From Flavobacteriales bacterium (GTDB taxonomy: Bacteria > Bacteroidota > Bacteroidia > Flavobacteriales > Flavobacteriaceae), in contig JAMOUV010000010.1 of the NCBI GenBank assembly GCA_027067965.1, positions 124,001-188,000 on the forward strand: a stretch of 64,000 nucleotides of DNA, read 5' to 3'. The notes under the pieces were generated by a model that saw only the letters and a list, made by a program, of their open reading frames with translations, searched no databases and was not told where the DNA came from. This document shows positions 17,170 to 25,710 of the stretch, piece by piece (the stretch's first letter is position 1; each line of letters starts with the position of its first letter). The position numbers and the translations under genes are program-made.

Positions 17170-18060
17170 ATGAAAAAAGCAATTGTATATTTTCGCTATC
17201 ATAAAACCCGCGATTACCGGTATCTGGCAGAAGTCGTCGAACTGCTTTGTCAAGAAAAATACCTATTGTATTTTCCCGGTGATTTGCCCGAAAAACCGAC
17301 TAAAATTCTTTCCAAAAAAATTAAATACCGCAGTTTTACCGATTATGACGACATGCCTAAAGACGCCGAACTTTTTATTACATACGGCGGCGACGGTACC
17401 ATCCTGCGTGCTGCCACGATTATCCGGGGCTCAGGCATTCCTATTTTAGGGATAAATGCCGGAAGATTGGGTTTTCTGGCTTATATTCCGAAAGAAAATG
17501 CACTCACCGCCATCCGAAAATACTTAAAAGGAGATTATTATTTACAAGCCCGGAGTTTATTAAGCATCAGTTCTAATACGCATGAATTTTTCGGTAAAAA
17601 TTTAAATTTTGCTTTAAATGAATTAACCATTTCCCGAAAAAATACCACTTCCATGATCAATGTGGATGTGTATATTAATGAAGAATTTCTCAGTACTTAT
17701 TGGGCCGACGGATTGATAGTATCCACCCCTACCGGCTCCACCGGTTATTCCATGAGTTGCGGCGGACCGATCCTTACTCCCGACACACATGATTTCATTA
17801 TCAATGCCATTGCACCGCACAACCTCACCGTGCGGCCTTTGGTGCTGCCTAATCATAACCATATCAAACTCATTCCCCACGGACGTGAAAACGAATTTCT
17901 GCTTTCGTTGGATTCCCGGGTGATGAGCGTCCCGTTCGGAACGGAAATAGAAGTTTTTAAAGCACCTTTCAAATTAAATTTTATTCAAATCAACGAATAT
18001 ACCTTTATAAAAACCCTGCGAAGAAAATTGTTTTGGGGCTATGACAATAGAAATACTTAA
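17170..18060 (+). CDS. nadK: NAD kinase
   Basis: NadK phosphorylates NAD to NADP. The 296-residue protein has YGGDGTILRAA, the catalytic GGDG motif, followed by GINAGRLGFLA and the second conserved segment DGLIVSTPTGSTGYSMSCGGPI. It opens the familiar Bacteroidota run leading to a DUF6089 protein, uppS and bamA. A 74-bp gap separates it from coaD. Confidence 0.97.
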   Translation: MKKAIVYFRYHKTRDYRYLAEVVELLCQEKYLLYFPGDLPEKPTKILSKKIKYRSFTDYDDMPKDAELFITYGGDGTILRAATIIRGSGIPILGINAGRLGFLAYIPKENALTAIRKYLKGDYYLQARSLLSISSNTHEFFGKNLNFALNELTISRKNTTSMINVDVYINEEFLSTYWADGLIVSTPTGSTGYSMSCGGPILTPDTHDFIINAIAPHNLTVRPLVLPNHNHIKLIPHGRENEFLLSLDSRVMSVPFGTEIEVFKAPFKLNFIQINEYTFIKTLRRKLFWGYDNRNT

Positions 18061-18088
18061 GCGGCGTTATAGTATTGCTTATATTACG

Positions 18089-18096
18089 TATATTTG
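18089..18096 (+). promoter_or_regulatory. -7 promoter box of the DUF6089-uppS-bamA run
   Basis: TATATTTG fits the consensus and is 16 bp before the start at 18113. No -33 TTG at the usual distance. Confidence 0.5.
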
Positions 18097-18112
18097 CCTA
18101 CATTTTTTTTAA

Positions 18113-18793
18113 ATGAAGAGGATAGTTTATTTTATTTTTCTAATTTCAATTATTTCGAATGCCCAAATCCAAGAAATCGGGATTGGCGGCGGTAGTGCCA
18201 CACTTATATCCGATATCGGCCGGGACGATTATTTCATTCCGGACGGTTATTTCGGAGCATTTGTTTATCGATCGAACACCAATGCATGGCTTAGTTTTTT
18301 GTTCCGTTTTACCTATTCGCAAATGGAAGAAAACGATGCATTAAGCACCAGCTTGGGACGACGAAAAAGAAATTGGCGTTCATCCATGAAGGTTTATGAC
18401 ATCAGTCTCAAACTGGAATACAATTTTCTTCCGTTAAATCCCTACCGCATCCCGCATAAAATTTGGGTCACGCCTTACTTGGCAGTAGGTTTGGGCGCAT
18501 ATGTATCTTTTCTTACCATCATCCCCGGAAATAACGATCCCGATAGTCATGCCGAAAATGCCGCCTACCTCCCCATGGCTTTCGGACTAAAATTTTCTTT
18601 TAAAAACCGCATGAAAATTATTTGGGAAATTTCGCCCGGCTATAGTTTTAAAGATAATATGGAAGGTTCATATATGGTAGATTCGCCTGTTTTCCCGCAC
18701 TCGGACACGCGAGGAACGGATTGGATGATACATAACGGAATTTACATCACTTTCGGGTGGGGAAAACTTCCTTGCTATCTCAATATGTTTTAA
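18113..18793 (+). CDS. DUF6089-type outer-membrane protein
   Basis: The 226-residue protein has a signal peptide ending ISNAQ. Its barrel-like pattern (EIGIGGGSATLISDIG, YDISLKLEYNFLPLNPY, PYLAVGLGAYV) matches the family found between nadK and uppS in flavobacteria. The uppS gene starts 6 bp after its stop. Constant linkage to bamA suggests a part in envelope assembly, but no function is established. Confidence 0.8.
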   Translation: MKRIVYFIFLISIISNAQIQEIGIGGGSATLISDIGRDDYFIPDGYFGAFVYRSNTNAWLSFLFRFTYSQMEENDALSTSLGRRKRNWRSSMKVYDISLKLEYNFLPLNPYRIPHKIWVTPYLAVGLGAYVSFLTIIPGNNDPDSHAENAAYLPMAFGLKFSFKNRMKIIWEISPGYSFKDNMEGSYMVDSPVFPHSDTRGTDWMIHNGIYITFGWGKLPCYLNMF

Positions 18794-18799
18794 TTCACG

Positions 18800-19540
18800 A
18801 TGAACAACAAACTTCCACATATCGATTTAAACAAATTGCCGAATCACGTAGCCATCATTATGGACGGAAACGGCCGGTGGGCGGCTAAAAAAAATCGTGA
18901 AAGAGTGTACGGACACGTTCATGGAATCGAGAGCGTGCGTAAAATAGTGGAAGCAAGTCGAAAAATGGGACTTAAATTTTTGACTCTCTACACTTTTTCG
19001 ACCGAAAATTGGCAACGTCCCAAAGACGAAGTGGATGCATTGATGGAGCTCTTATCCGATACCATCATGAAAGAAAAAAACAATCTGATTCAAAATCAAA
19101 TCAAAATACAAATCGTGGGCGAAAGAGCATCACTACCTGTTAAAGTACAAGAAGCATTTGCCGAAGTAGAAAAAGAAACCGCCCTCAATTTTGAACTAAC
19201 TTTAAGTTTGGCATTAAATTACGGCGGAAAAAAAGAGATCATTTCGGCAGTAAATCGTATTTTGCACGAAAAAAAATACCATCATATCGACGAATCTATT
19301 TTTGAAAATTATTTATATTCGGGGAAATTACCCGATGTGGACTTAATGATCCGCACGGGAGGTGAAAAACGTATAAGCAATTTTCTGTTATGGAAAGCGG
19401 CTTATGCGGAATTATATTTTACGAATATCCTATGGCCCGATTTTAATGAAAAAGATTTTTATGAAGCCATTGCAGACTATCAAAAAAGAGAGAGGAGATA
19501 TGGAAAAACAAGCGAACAAATCAAACATGAAAAAAATTAA
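18800..19540 (+). CDS. uppS: Undecaprenyl diphosphate synthase
   Basis: UppS is a cis-prenyltransferase that builds the C55 lipid carrier for peptidoglycan and O-antigen. The 246-residue protein has HVAIIMDGNGRWA, the substrate-binding motif with the catalytic Asp, then FSTENWQRP, and the C-terminal DLMIRTGGEKRISNFLLWKAAYAELYF motif region. The 3' end overlaps the start of bamA by 14 bp, so the two are translationally close. Confidence 0.97.
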   Translation: MNNKLPHIDLNKLPNHVAIIMDGNGRWAAKKNRERVYGHVHGIESVRKIVEASRKMGLKFLTLYTFSTENWQRPKDEVDALMELLSDTIMKEKNNLIQNQIKIQIVGERASLPVKVQEAFAEVEKETALNFELTLSLALNYGGKKEIISAVNRILHEKKYHHIDESIFENYLYSGKLPDVDLMIRTGGEKRISNFLLWKAAYAELYFTNILWPDFNEKDFYEAIADYQKRERRYGKTSEQIKHEKN

Positions 19541-22073
19541 ATTAATATTAGTTTTATTTCTTATTGCGACCAATTTATTTGCACAAGAAAGTAAATTTTA
19601 TATCGTCAAAGAAGTGATATTCGAAGGCCTGCATTATTACAATCCGCAAACGGTCAAGGCATATATTGGAGTCAAAAAAGGCGATTTGTTGGAAATACCG
19701 GGAAATAAAACTGCGGAAATTGTACAAAAACTTTGGGAAAGCAAAGAATTTGATGATGTAGCCGTGTATTACGAACCCGTTGAAGACAATAAAATCAATC
19801 TGATAATTAAACTGAAAGAAGTACCCGTTTTGACCGGTGTGAATTTCAAGGGCATCCCTCGAGGCCGGGCAAAAACCTTTATCAAAGATTTAAAACTCAA
19901 CAAAGGCAAACATCATGTAAATTCGGTCTTGCTCAATACAATTGAACGAAGCGTTAAGGACTATTATGTCAATAAAGGTTTTCTAAAAACAACGGTAAAA
20001 TCGGAAGTTATTCAAGATACCGTCGGCAAAGCCCACGTGATTGTTAATGTAAACAAAGGCCCCAGAGTTAAAATCGATCACATCAGTTTTCGCGGAAATC
20101 AACATATCAAATCCTATGTATTAAGAGGAAAATTAAAAAAAACCAAAAGAATTAATCCGTTGAGATTTTGGAAAAGGTCAAAATTTATCAAAGACGAATA
20201 TGAAAAAGACAAAACCTTGCTGGAAGAATATTACCAATCGAAAGGATTCCGAAATGCACATATTACCAAAGACAGTGTTTATTGGGTAGCCGATAACAGA
20301 CTGGGAATAGACATCTGGCTCAAGGAAGGCAAAAAATATTATTTTCATGATATTAATTTTATCGGCAACACCGTCTATAGCGACGATTTCCTTTCCAGAG
20401 TTTTAGGTATTAAAAAAGGCGATCCTTACAACGGAAAACTTCTCAAAGAAAAAATTCAAAATACAAAGAAACCCGACGCACAAGATTTAACCAACCTCTA
20501 TCAAAATAACGGATACTTGTTTTCGCGCATTACGCCCGTGGAAGTAGGATTCGTAGGCGACAGCATTGATTTCGACATCAGAATATATGAAGGAAAAGTG
20601 GCCTACTTTAATAATATTTCCGTAGAAGGCAACGACCGGACAAAGGATTATGTCATATTCAGAGAACTTCGCACCTTACCCGGCGAAAAATATAACCGGG
20701 ATCTCGTGATGCGTTCATTGCGGGAATTAGCCCAATTGGGATATTTCAATCCCGAAAACATTAAACCGGAATTCAAAAACGTGGACCCTGTCAACGGACA
20801 AGTCGATATCAACTGGAAAGTAGAGGAAGGTGGAGCCAGTCAAATCCAATTACAAGCCGGTTATGGAGGTAAAGGATATTTTATAGGAACTTTGGCATTA
20901 AATTTAAACAACTTCGCCTTGGGCGATATTTTTAAAGGAAAAGCATGGACCCCCATACCCATGGGCGAAGGACAACGGCTAAGCATCAGTGCCAATTTTT
21001 CTTTCCTCTTCCAATCCTATCGTTTGGGCTTTACCGAACCCTGGCTGGGCGGAAAGAAACCGCAAACCTTTTCCATTGATATCTATAAATCTAAAAGTTT
21101 TCTGGCCAAACCGGGCACTTATCTCGAGCGCGATAAAGACCGCTACTTTAGTATTTCCGGTGCCACTATCGGCCTGGGACGCCGCTTGAAATGGCCCGAT
21201 GATTATTTTCAACTCTATCAATCCCTATCCTTTCAACATTATCGATTGCATCACTTTGTTCAATACGGCCTAGGCGCACTATTCGGATTCGAATCGGGGA
21301 TATCGAATAACTTTACTTATAACCTGGTGGTTTCTCGTCCTTCAAGTGGCCCCAATCCTATCTTCCCCATGGAAAGAAGCGATTTCAGTTTATCATTCAA
21401 ATTTACACCGCCTTATTCGTTATTTGATCGAAGAGATTTTAGAAAATTACAATACTATCCCGAATTTCAGGACGAAGAAGGGAATCCCGATTGGGCCAAA
21501 ATCAATCAGGAAAAATATCGCTGGCTCGAATATTTTAAAATTAAATTCAGCGGCGTGTGGTACAATCGCATTTATGACAAACTCGTATTGCGAACCAAAA
21601 CCGAATTCGGATTAATGGGTAGGTATAACCGCAACAGAGAAATTCCTCCGTTCGAACGTTTCTTCGTAGGCGGCGATATGCCCATTTCTTATAATATGGA
21701 CTCCCGCGAATTCATTCCATTGCGCGGTTACAGTTATGAAGCACTGAATTACGAAGCCCTTTCGGGCCGGGTAAAAGGCGGAATTGTTTATAATAAATTT
21801 TCTCTTGAACTGCGCTACCCTATCACGCTCAAACCCCAAGCATCCATTTGGGTTTTGGCATTTGCCGAAGGAGCCAATACTTATTCGGATGCAAGAAAAT
21901 ATAATCCGTTTCAACTCAAACGTTCGGCCGGCGTCGGTATGCGAATTTTCATGCAAATGTTCGGATTATTGGGTATAGATTTCGGCTACGGATTCGACCC
22001 GATTTATACCCAAACGGGAAAAGCCGTCATCCCCGGCTGGCGTACAAGTTTTATCATAAATCAACAATTATAA
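19527..22073 (+). CDS. bamA: Outer membrane protein assembly factor BamA
   Basis: BamA is the central pore of the machine that inserts beta-barrels into the outer membrane. The 848-residue protein has a signal peptide ending NLFAQ, a series of POTRA domains (about residues 25-430, with repeats such as VIFEGLHYYNPQTVKAYI and ISFRGNQHIKSYVL), and a C-terminal Omp85 barrel. VGGDMPISYNMDSREFIPLRGY holds the barrel RGY motif, and the protein ends near IINQQL. Earlier in-frame starts from 19404 lie well inside uppS, so I use the ATG before the signal peptide. The skp-like genes follow. Confidence 0.95.
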   Translation: MKKIKLILVLFLIATNLFAQESKFYIVKEVIFEGLHYYNPQTVKAYIGVKKGDLLEIPGNKTAEIVQKLWESKEFDDVAVYYEPVEDNKINLIIKLKEVPVLTGVNFKGIPRGRAKTFIKDLKLNKGKHHVNSVLLNTIERSVKDYYVNKGFLKTTVKSEVIQDTVGKAHVIVNVNKGPRVKIDHISFRGNQHIKSYVLRGKLKKTKRINPLRFWKRSKFIKDEYEKDKTLLEEYYQSKGFRNAHITKDSVYWVADNRLGIDIWLKEGKKYYFHDINFIGNTVYSDDFLSRVLGIKKGDPYNGKLLKEKIQNTKKPDAQDLTNLYQNNGYLFSRITPVEVGFVGDSIDFDIRIYEGKVAYFNNISVEGNDRTKDYVIFRELRTLPGEKYNRDLVMRSLRELAQLGYFNPENIKPEFKNVDPVNGQVDINWKVEEGGASQIQLQAGYGGKGYFIGTLALNLNNFALGDIFKGKAWTPIPMGEGQRLSISANFSFLFQSYRLGFTEPWLGGKKPQTFSIDIYKSKSFLAKPGTYLERDKDRYFSISGATIGLGRRLKWPDDYFQLYQSLSFQHYRLHHFVQYGLGALFGFESGISNNFTYNLVVSRPSSGPNPIFPMERSDFSLSFKFTPPYSLFDRRDFRKLQYYPEFQDEEGNPDWAKINQEKYRWLEYFKIKFSGVWYNRIYDKLVLRTKTEFGLMGRYNRNREIPPFERFFVGGDMPISYNMDSREFIPLRGYSYEALNYEALSGRVKGGIVYNKFSLELRYPITLKPQASIWVLAFAEGANTYSDARKYNPFQLKRSAGVGMRIFMQMFGLLGIDFGYGFDPIYTQTGKAVIPGWRTSFIINQQL

Positions 22074-22074
22074 C

Positions 22075-22082
22075 TAACTTTG
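22075..22082 (+). promoter_or_regulatory. -7 promoter box of the skp pair
   Basis: TAACTTTG directly after the bamA stop fits the consensus and is 27 bp before the ATG at 22110. Confidence 0.45.
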
Positions 22083-22109
22083 GCATAATTCTTTCATAGA
22101 TTGTTTGAA

Positions 22110-22892
22110 ATGAAACGTTTTATCACGCTCATATTAATTTTTCTTGCAGTAAACCTGGCACATCCGCAAAGAGGAAAATTGCGAATCGCTTATTTGGATA
22201 TGGAAATGATACTCGACAGCATGCCCGAATATCAACAAGCATTGCGTGAATTGGAATCACGAGTAAAAAACTGGAAAATCAAATTGGACAAAATGTCGTC
22301 CGATATTGAACAATTGAAAAAAGAACTGGAAGCCGAAAAATTAATGCTGACCGATGACCTGCTAAAGGAAAAAGAAGAAATTATCCGTTTCAAAGAAGAA
22401 CAACGACTCAAATTTCAAATGGAAAAATTCGGTCCGCAAGGCGATTTTGTATTGCAAAAACAAATGATACTCAAACCCATTCAAGATCGTGTATTTAATG
22501 CCGTTGCCAAATTGGTTCAAACCCGCAAATATGATATGGTATTCGACAAATCCAATAAAAATGCGGGCATTATTCATGTGTCGAATAAATTGGATATTAC
22601 CTCCCAAATTATCAGAATATTAAAAAAAGAACATAAAAAGGAAGAAATCGCTAAGAAAAGGAAAAATAAAAAACAAGCCATAAAAGAAAAATACGAAGAA
22701 CGTAAAAAACAATGGGAAAAAGAAAAAGAAGAAAAGGAAGAAAAAGAAGAGAAGGAAAATAAAAAAACCAAAACAAGCGAAAAAAATCAAAGAAAACAAA
22801 CCCTCAAGGAAAAATATGAGGAACGAAAAAAAAGATGGAAAAAACAAAAAAAGGAAAAAGAAAAAGAAAAAAATAATAACAATAAAAAATAA
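22110..22892 (+). CDS. OmpH/Skp-family periplasmic chaperone with Lys/Glu-rich tail
   Basis: Skp chaperones hold unfolded outer-membrane proteins in the periplasm. The 260-residue protein has a signal peptide, the family start LRIAYLDMEMILDSMPEYQQA, and coiled-coil arms to about residue 170. It then continues with about 85 residues almost wholly Lys, Glu, Asn and Arg, in which KEKYEERKK plus a Trp occurs twice. Typical Skp proteins are near 160-170 residues, as is the next gene, so the tail is an addition. A TTG at 22101 is an alternative start. Confidence 0.85.
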   Translation: MKRFITLILIFLAVNLAHPQRGKLRIAYLDMEMILDSMPEYQQALRELESRVKNWKIKLDKMSSDIEQLKKELEAEKLMLTDDLLKEKEEIIRFKEEQRLKFQMEKFGPQGDFVLQKQMILKPIQDRVFNAVAKLVQTRKYDMVFDKSNKNAGIIHVSNKLDITSQIIRILKKEHKKEEIAKKRKNKKQAIKEKYEERKKQWEKEKEEKEEKEEKENKKTKTSEKNQRKQTLKEKYEERKKRWKKQKKEKEKEKNNNNKK

Positions 22893-22904
22893 AAATCAAA
22901 GACT

Positions 22905-23411
22905 ATGAAACATTTCAAATTAATTCTATTTACATTATTGATGGGCTTAGTGAGCATTCAGGCACAAGCACAACAGAAGATAGCCCATATCGACGTACAA
23001 AAAATTCTGACCGAAATGCCCGAATACAAGCAGGCCCAAGCGGAATTAAAACAACTCTATCAAACCTATCAAAAAGAGTTTGAGCAAATGCAGAAAGAAT
23101 ACTACGAAAAACTCCAAAAGTATCAACAAGAAGCAAGCCAAGTAACCAAAGAAGAAAACCAAAGAAGAGCACAAGAATTGCAACAAATGGAGCAAAGCAT
23201 CATGCAAGCCCAACAAAGAATTCAAGAAGACTTGGCCAAAAAAGAAGCCGAAAAACTAAAAACCATTCAAGACAAACTCATGAAAGCCATTGAAGATGTG
23301 GCCACAGAAAAAAAATACGATTATGTCTTGGACAGTTCGGCTCCTTCGGCCGTATTGGTAGCACACGGACCCGACATTTATAACGATGTCAAGAAAAAAT
23401 TGGGCTTGTAA
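22905..23411 (+). CDS. OmpH/Skp-family periplasmic chaperone
   Basis: The 168-residue protein is of normal family length. The signal peptide ends near AQAQ, followed by KIAHIDVQKILTEMPEYKQAQAELKQL, a Gln/Lys/Glu-rich coiled coil, and the C-terminal KYDYVLDSSAPSAVLVAHG. It lies 12 bp after the longer paralogue and is followed by a strong terminator. Both probably assist BamA in outer-membrane protein delivery. Confidence 0.93.
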   Translation: MKHFKLILFTLLMGLVSIQAQAQQKIAHIDVQKILTEMPEYKQAQAELKQLYQTYQKEFEQMQKEYYEKLQKYQQEASQVTKEENQRRAQELQQMEQSIMQAQQRIQEDLAKKEAEKLKTIQDKLMKAIEDVATEKKYDYVLDSSAPSAVLVAHGPDIYNDVKKKLGL

Positions 23412-23440
23412 ACCGATCCGAAATTTTAGTTAAAATTAAT

Positions 23441-23476
23441 AAAAAAAGGGGGAAAATGATTTTTCCCCCTTTTTTT
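23441..23476 (+). terminator. Intrinsic terminator after the skp pair
   Basis: A perfect 16-bp stem of A7-G5-A4 with T4-C5-T7 has a TGAT loop; the T-run forms the tail. A -7 box for the next gene follows 14 bp later. Confidence 0.9.
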
Positions 23477-23490
23477 ATAGAAAATTATTG

Positions 23491-23498
23491 TAACTTTG
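23491..23498 (+). promoter_or_regulatory. -7 promoter box of the T9SS cargo gene
   Basis: TAACTTTG fits the consensus and is 20 bp before the start at 23519. Confidence 0.5.
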
Positions 23499-23518
23499 AA
23501 AATAAAACTCATTAAACC

Positions 23519-24373
23519 ATGAAAAAAATTACTTTTTTATTATCCTTTTTCTTCTTAGTAGCAGTGTATGCACAACCTAAGATTATCATTACTGCAGTAG
23601 TGGATGGAACTTGTAGCCAAGGAACACCTAAAATGGTTGAATTATATGTAAGCGGAACTGCGGATTTTTCGCAATATAAAATTCAAAAACAACCTAATGA
23701 TAATACCAATTGGGATAGAGGCGAAACCTTAACCGATCTGGGAACGGTTACCGATGATTATGCTTATGTCTATTATGACGGATCGCAAGATAATTTCTCC
23801 ACCGAATTCCCGTCAGCATCCCGCAAACCTGCTATGGAAAGCCAACAGGTTAATATAAACGGAGATGACCGAGTGCGAATTATTTCCAATGACTTGAACC
23901 AAACCGTAATGGATGTCTTTGGTGAAGAAGGCACCGATGGTACGGGCACCGCATGGGAATATACGGATTCATGGGCCAAACGCAAACCCGGCCAAGGCCC
24001 CAATACCACTTTTGATGTAAACGAATGGGATTTCGGTGGAAAAGATGCATTGGACCGTAAATGTAGTACCTCCGATAGCACTCCTTTGGAAGATGACATG
24101 GGTGGTATTCAAATCTATTTAAGCACACCCCGGCTTAGTATTGAAGGATTAAGCGTTTATCCCAATCCGGTATATAACGGCCGGTTTAAAATCATCTCCA
24201 AAGAAAACAAACTTTTTGAAGTTCAAATATTCGATCTGTTAGGTAAAAGAATGTTATCCGACGAAATTCAAGCCAATGAATGGATTGACGTTTCCACACT
24301 TACCGAAGGTATTTATATCCTGAAAATCACACAAGGAGAACAAACCTCTACACAAAAATTGATTATTCGATAA
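23519..24373 (+). CDS. Secreted protein with type IX secretion sorting domain
   Basis: The 284-residue protein has a signal peptide ending AVYAQ. Its N-terminal domain (about 22-190) reads like a lamin-tail-type beta sandwich (VVDGTCSQGTPKMVELYVSG, then LTDLGTVTDDYAYVYYDG). The C-terminal domain from about 205 (LSVYPNPVYNGRFKI to STQKLIIR) is a type A T9SS sorting signal, so it should be exported and attached to the surface. No catalytic motif is visible. It stands alone between two terminators. Function unknown. Confidence 0.85.
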   Translation: MKKITFLLSFFFLVAVYAQPKIIITAVVDGTCSQGTPKMVELYVSGTADFSQYKIQKQPNDNTNWDRGETLTDLGTVTDDYAYVYYDGSQDNFSTEFPSASRKPAMESQQVNINGDDRVRIISNDLNQTVMDVFGEEGTDGTGTAWEYTDSWAKRKPGQGPNTTFDVNEWDFGGKDALDRKCSTSDSTPLEDDMGGIQIYLSTPRLSIEGLSVYPNPVYNGRFKIISKENKLFEVQIFDLLGKRMLSDEIQANEWIDVSTLTEGIYILKITQGEQTSTQKLIIR

Positions 24374-24399
24374 ACTTATCACATTTATTCCATCTCGCC

Positions 24400-24427
24400 A
24401 AAAACCCGCCTTCCGGCGGGTTTTTTT
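24400..24427 (+). terminator. Intrinsic terminator after the T9SS cargo gene
   Basis: AAAAACCCGCC pairs with GGCGGGTTTTT around a TTCC loop (11 bp), followed by T's. Confidence 0.9.
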
Positions 24428-24512
24428 ATGCTTCGCAAAAAACAAAAGTGCAATCGTTTTTTTAAAGATAAAAAATTTTATGTTCATTTATACAGTCATT
24501 AAAAAAATGGCA

Positions 24513-24542
24513 TTGAACCAACCAAAAAATGACTTACATTTG
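24513..24542 (+). promoter_or_regulatory. Promoter of the rhodanese-led operon
   Basis: A -33 TTG (24513-24515) and a -7 TACATTTG (24535-24542) are 19 bp apart. A second -7 match, TATATTTG, lies at 24555-24562 without a well-placed -33, so two start sites are possible. Confidence 0.65.
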
Positions 24543-24579
24543 CAAAAAATTTAATATATTTGTTGAAATTTACTAATTA

Positions 24580-24969
24580 ATGAAGAAAATATTGATTTTA
24601 GTCATTTTTTCGTTTATTTTTATGTCCTATCAAACGGAAGGTTCCATCATTTCTGTTTCCGTTGAAGAGTTTGAGTCATATATCAAAGATTACGGTACTA
24701 CTCAATTAATAGACGTTCGAACCCCCGAAGAATTCGAAAAAGGGCATATTCCCGGGGCTAAATTGGTTAATATTTACGCCACCGATTTTAAAGAAAAAAT
24801 TTCTAAATTGAATCTCGAAAAATCCAAACCCGTTTTAATATATTGTCGAAGCGGAAACAGAAGTTTGGTAGGAGGAAGATATTTGGCCGGGCGCGGCTAT
24901 AAAGTCATCAACCTAAAATACGGCATTAATGATTGGATAGCCAAAAATAAACCGATAGAAAAAAATTAA
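24580..24969 (+). CDS. Exported rhodanese-domain protein
   Basis: Rhodaneses move sulfane sulfur through a persulfide on a catalytic cysteine. The 129-residue single-domain protein has an N-terminal hydrophobic segment (1-17) suggesting export, then LIDVRTPEEFEKGHIPGA, and the active loop IYCRSGNRS with Cys89. It is followed 6 bp later by a DUF3365 haem protein and then a cytochrome c, so a periplasmic sulfur or redox role is likely. Substrate unknown. Confidence 0.88.
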   Translation: MKKILILVIFSFIFMSYQTEGSIISVSVEEFESYIKDYGTTQLIDVRTPEEFEKGHIPGAKLVNIYATDFKEKISKLNLEKSKPVLIYCRSGNRSLVGGRYLAGRGYKVINLKYGINDWIAKNKPIEKN

Positions 24970-24975
24970 ATCCAC

Positions 24976-25674
24976 ATGAAAAAGGCGATTTATATTTTAC
25001 TGTTCGTCCTGTTTATTTTCACTTCTTGTAACCAAAGAAGCGAAAAAACACCGGAGGAAAAAAATGCATTGGAAATCAACAAAGAAAACACCGATGCGGA
25101 AAAGGGTGATCATGTAACCGATACCAAAATGATTCCACCTTTTACGGAAGAAGAAAAAAAACATTACATCAACGAGGCCAAATCGATAGCCAAAACGGCA
25201 TTTAATATTTTCTCTTCACATTTAAAGCGATTGTTCGAAGAAAAGAAACCGCAAGAAGCCCTTGCATATTGTAAAGAAAACGCTTTGCGCATCACCGATA
25301 GTTTGGCACAAGTCCACGGCGTGGAGATTAAACGGACTTCTTACCGTCTAAGAAACGATAAAAACAAGCCCAACGATCAGGAAGAAAAAATCATGGAGAT
25401 TTTTAAAGAGAGAATACATAAAAATCTCAAACCCACTCCTTACGTACATTACGATGAATATGGCAATCCACATGTGTATTTGCCCATCATCGTCCAAGAA
25501 AAATGCTTGATGTGTCATGGCGATCCCAATACGGATATTCCCGACGAAATAAACAATAAACTGGCCGAATTATATCCGGGCGACAAAGCCATTTTTTTCA
25601 AAAAAGGAGATTTAAGAGGAATTTGGTCCATAAAATTTCCTAAAAAAACGCAAATTGCAGGGGAATCAAAATAA
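24976..25674 (+). CDS. DUF3365 (Tll0287-like) c-haem lipoprotein
   Basis: The 232-residue lipoprotein (lipobox FTSC, Cys18) carries a Tll0287-like/DUF3365 domain: AKSIAKTAFNIFSSHLKRLF, KRTSYRLRNDKNKPND, and the haem-attachment motif CLMCHG (Cys177, Cys180, His181). The domain is a haem-binding sensor or redox module in other proteins. It lies between the rhodanese (6 bp) and the cytochrome c gene (36 bp). Electron transfer or gas/sulfur sensing in the periplasm is inferred; the partner is unknown. Confidence 0.82.
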   Translation: MKKAIYILLFVLFIFTSCNQRSEKTPEEKNALEINKENTDAEKGDHVTDTKMIPPFTEEEKKHYINEAKSIAKTAFNIFSSHLKRLFEEKKPQEALAYCKENALRITDSLAQVHGVEIKRTSYRLRNDKNKPNDQEEKIMEIFKERIHKNLKPTPYVHYDEYGNPHVYLPIIVQEKCLMCHGDPNTDIPDEINNKLAELYPGDKAIFFKKGDLRGIWSIKFPKKTQIAGESK

Positions 25675-25687
25675 AGTTATATATTTG
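25655..25687 (+). promoter_or_regulatory. Possible internal promoter before the cytochrome gene
   Basis: A -33 TTG (25655-25657) and a -7 TATATTTG (25680-25687) are 22 bp apart, 23 bp before the start at 25711. The -33 lies inside the end of the DUF3365 gene. Confidence 0.5.
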
Positions 25688-25710
25688 CAACATGTAAAAA
25701 ACAAATCACT

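Noticed and set aside
22574-22850. Phe/Ser-rich leftward open frames
   Set aside because: They are the antisense of the Lys/Glu-rich Skp tail; composition explains their openness.
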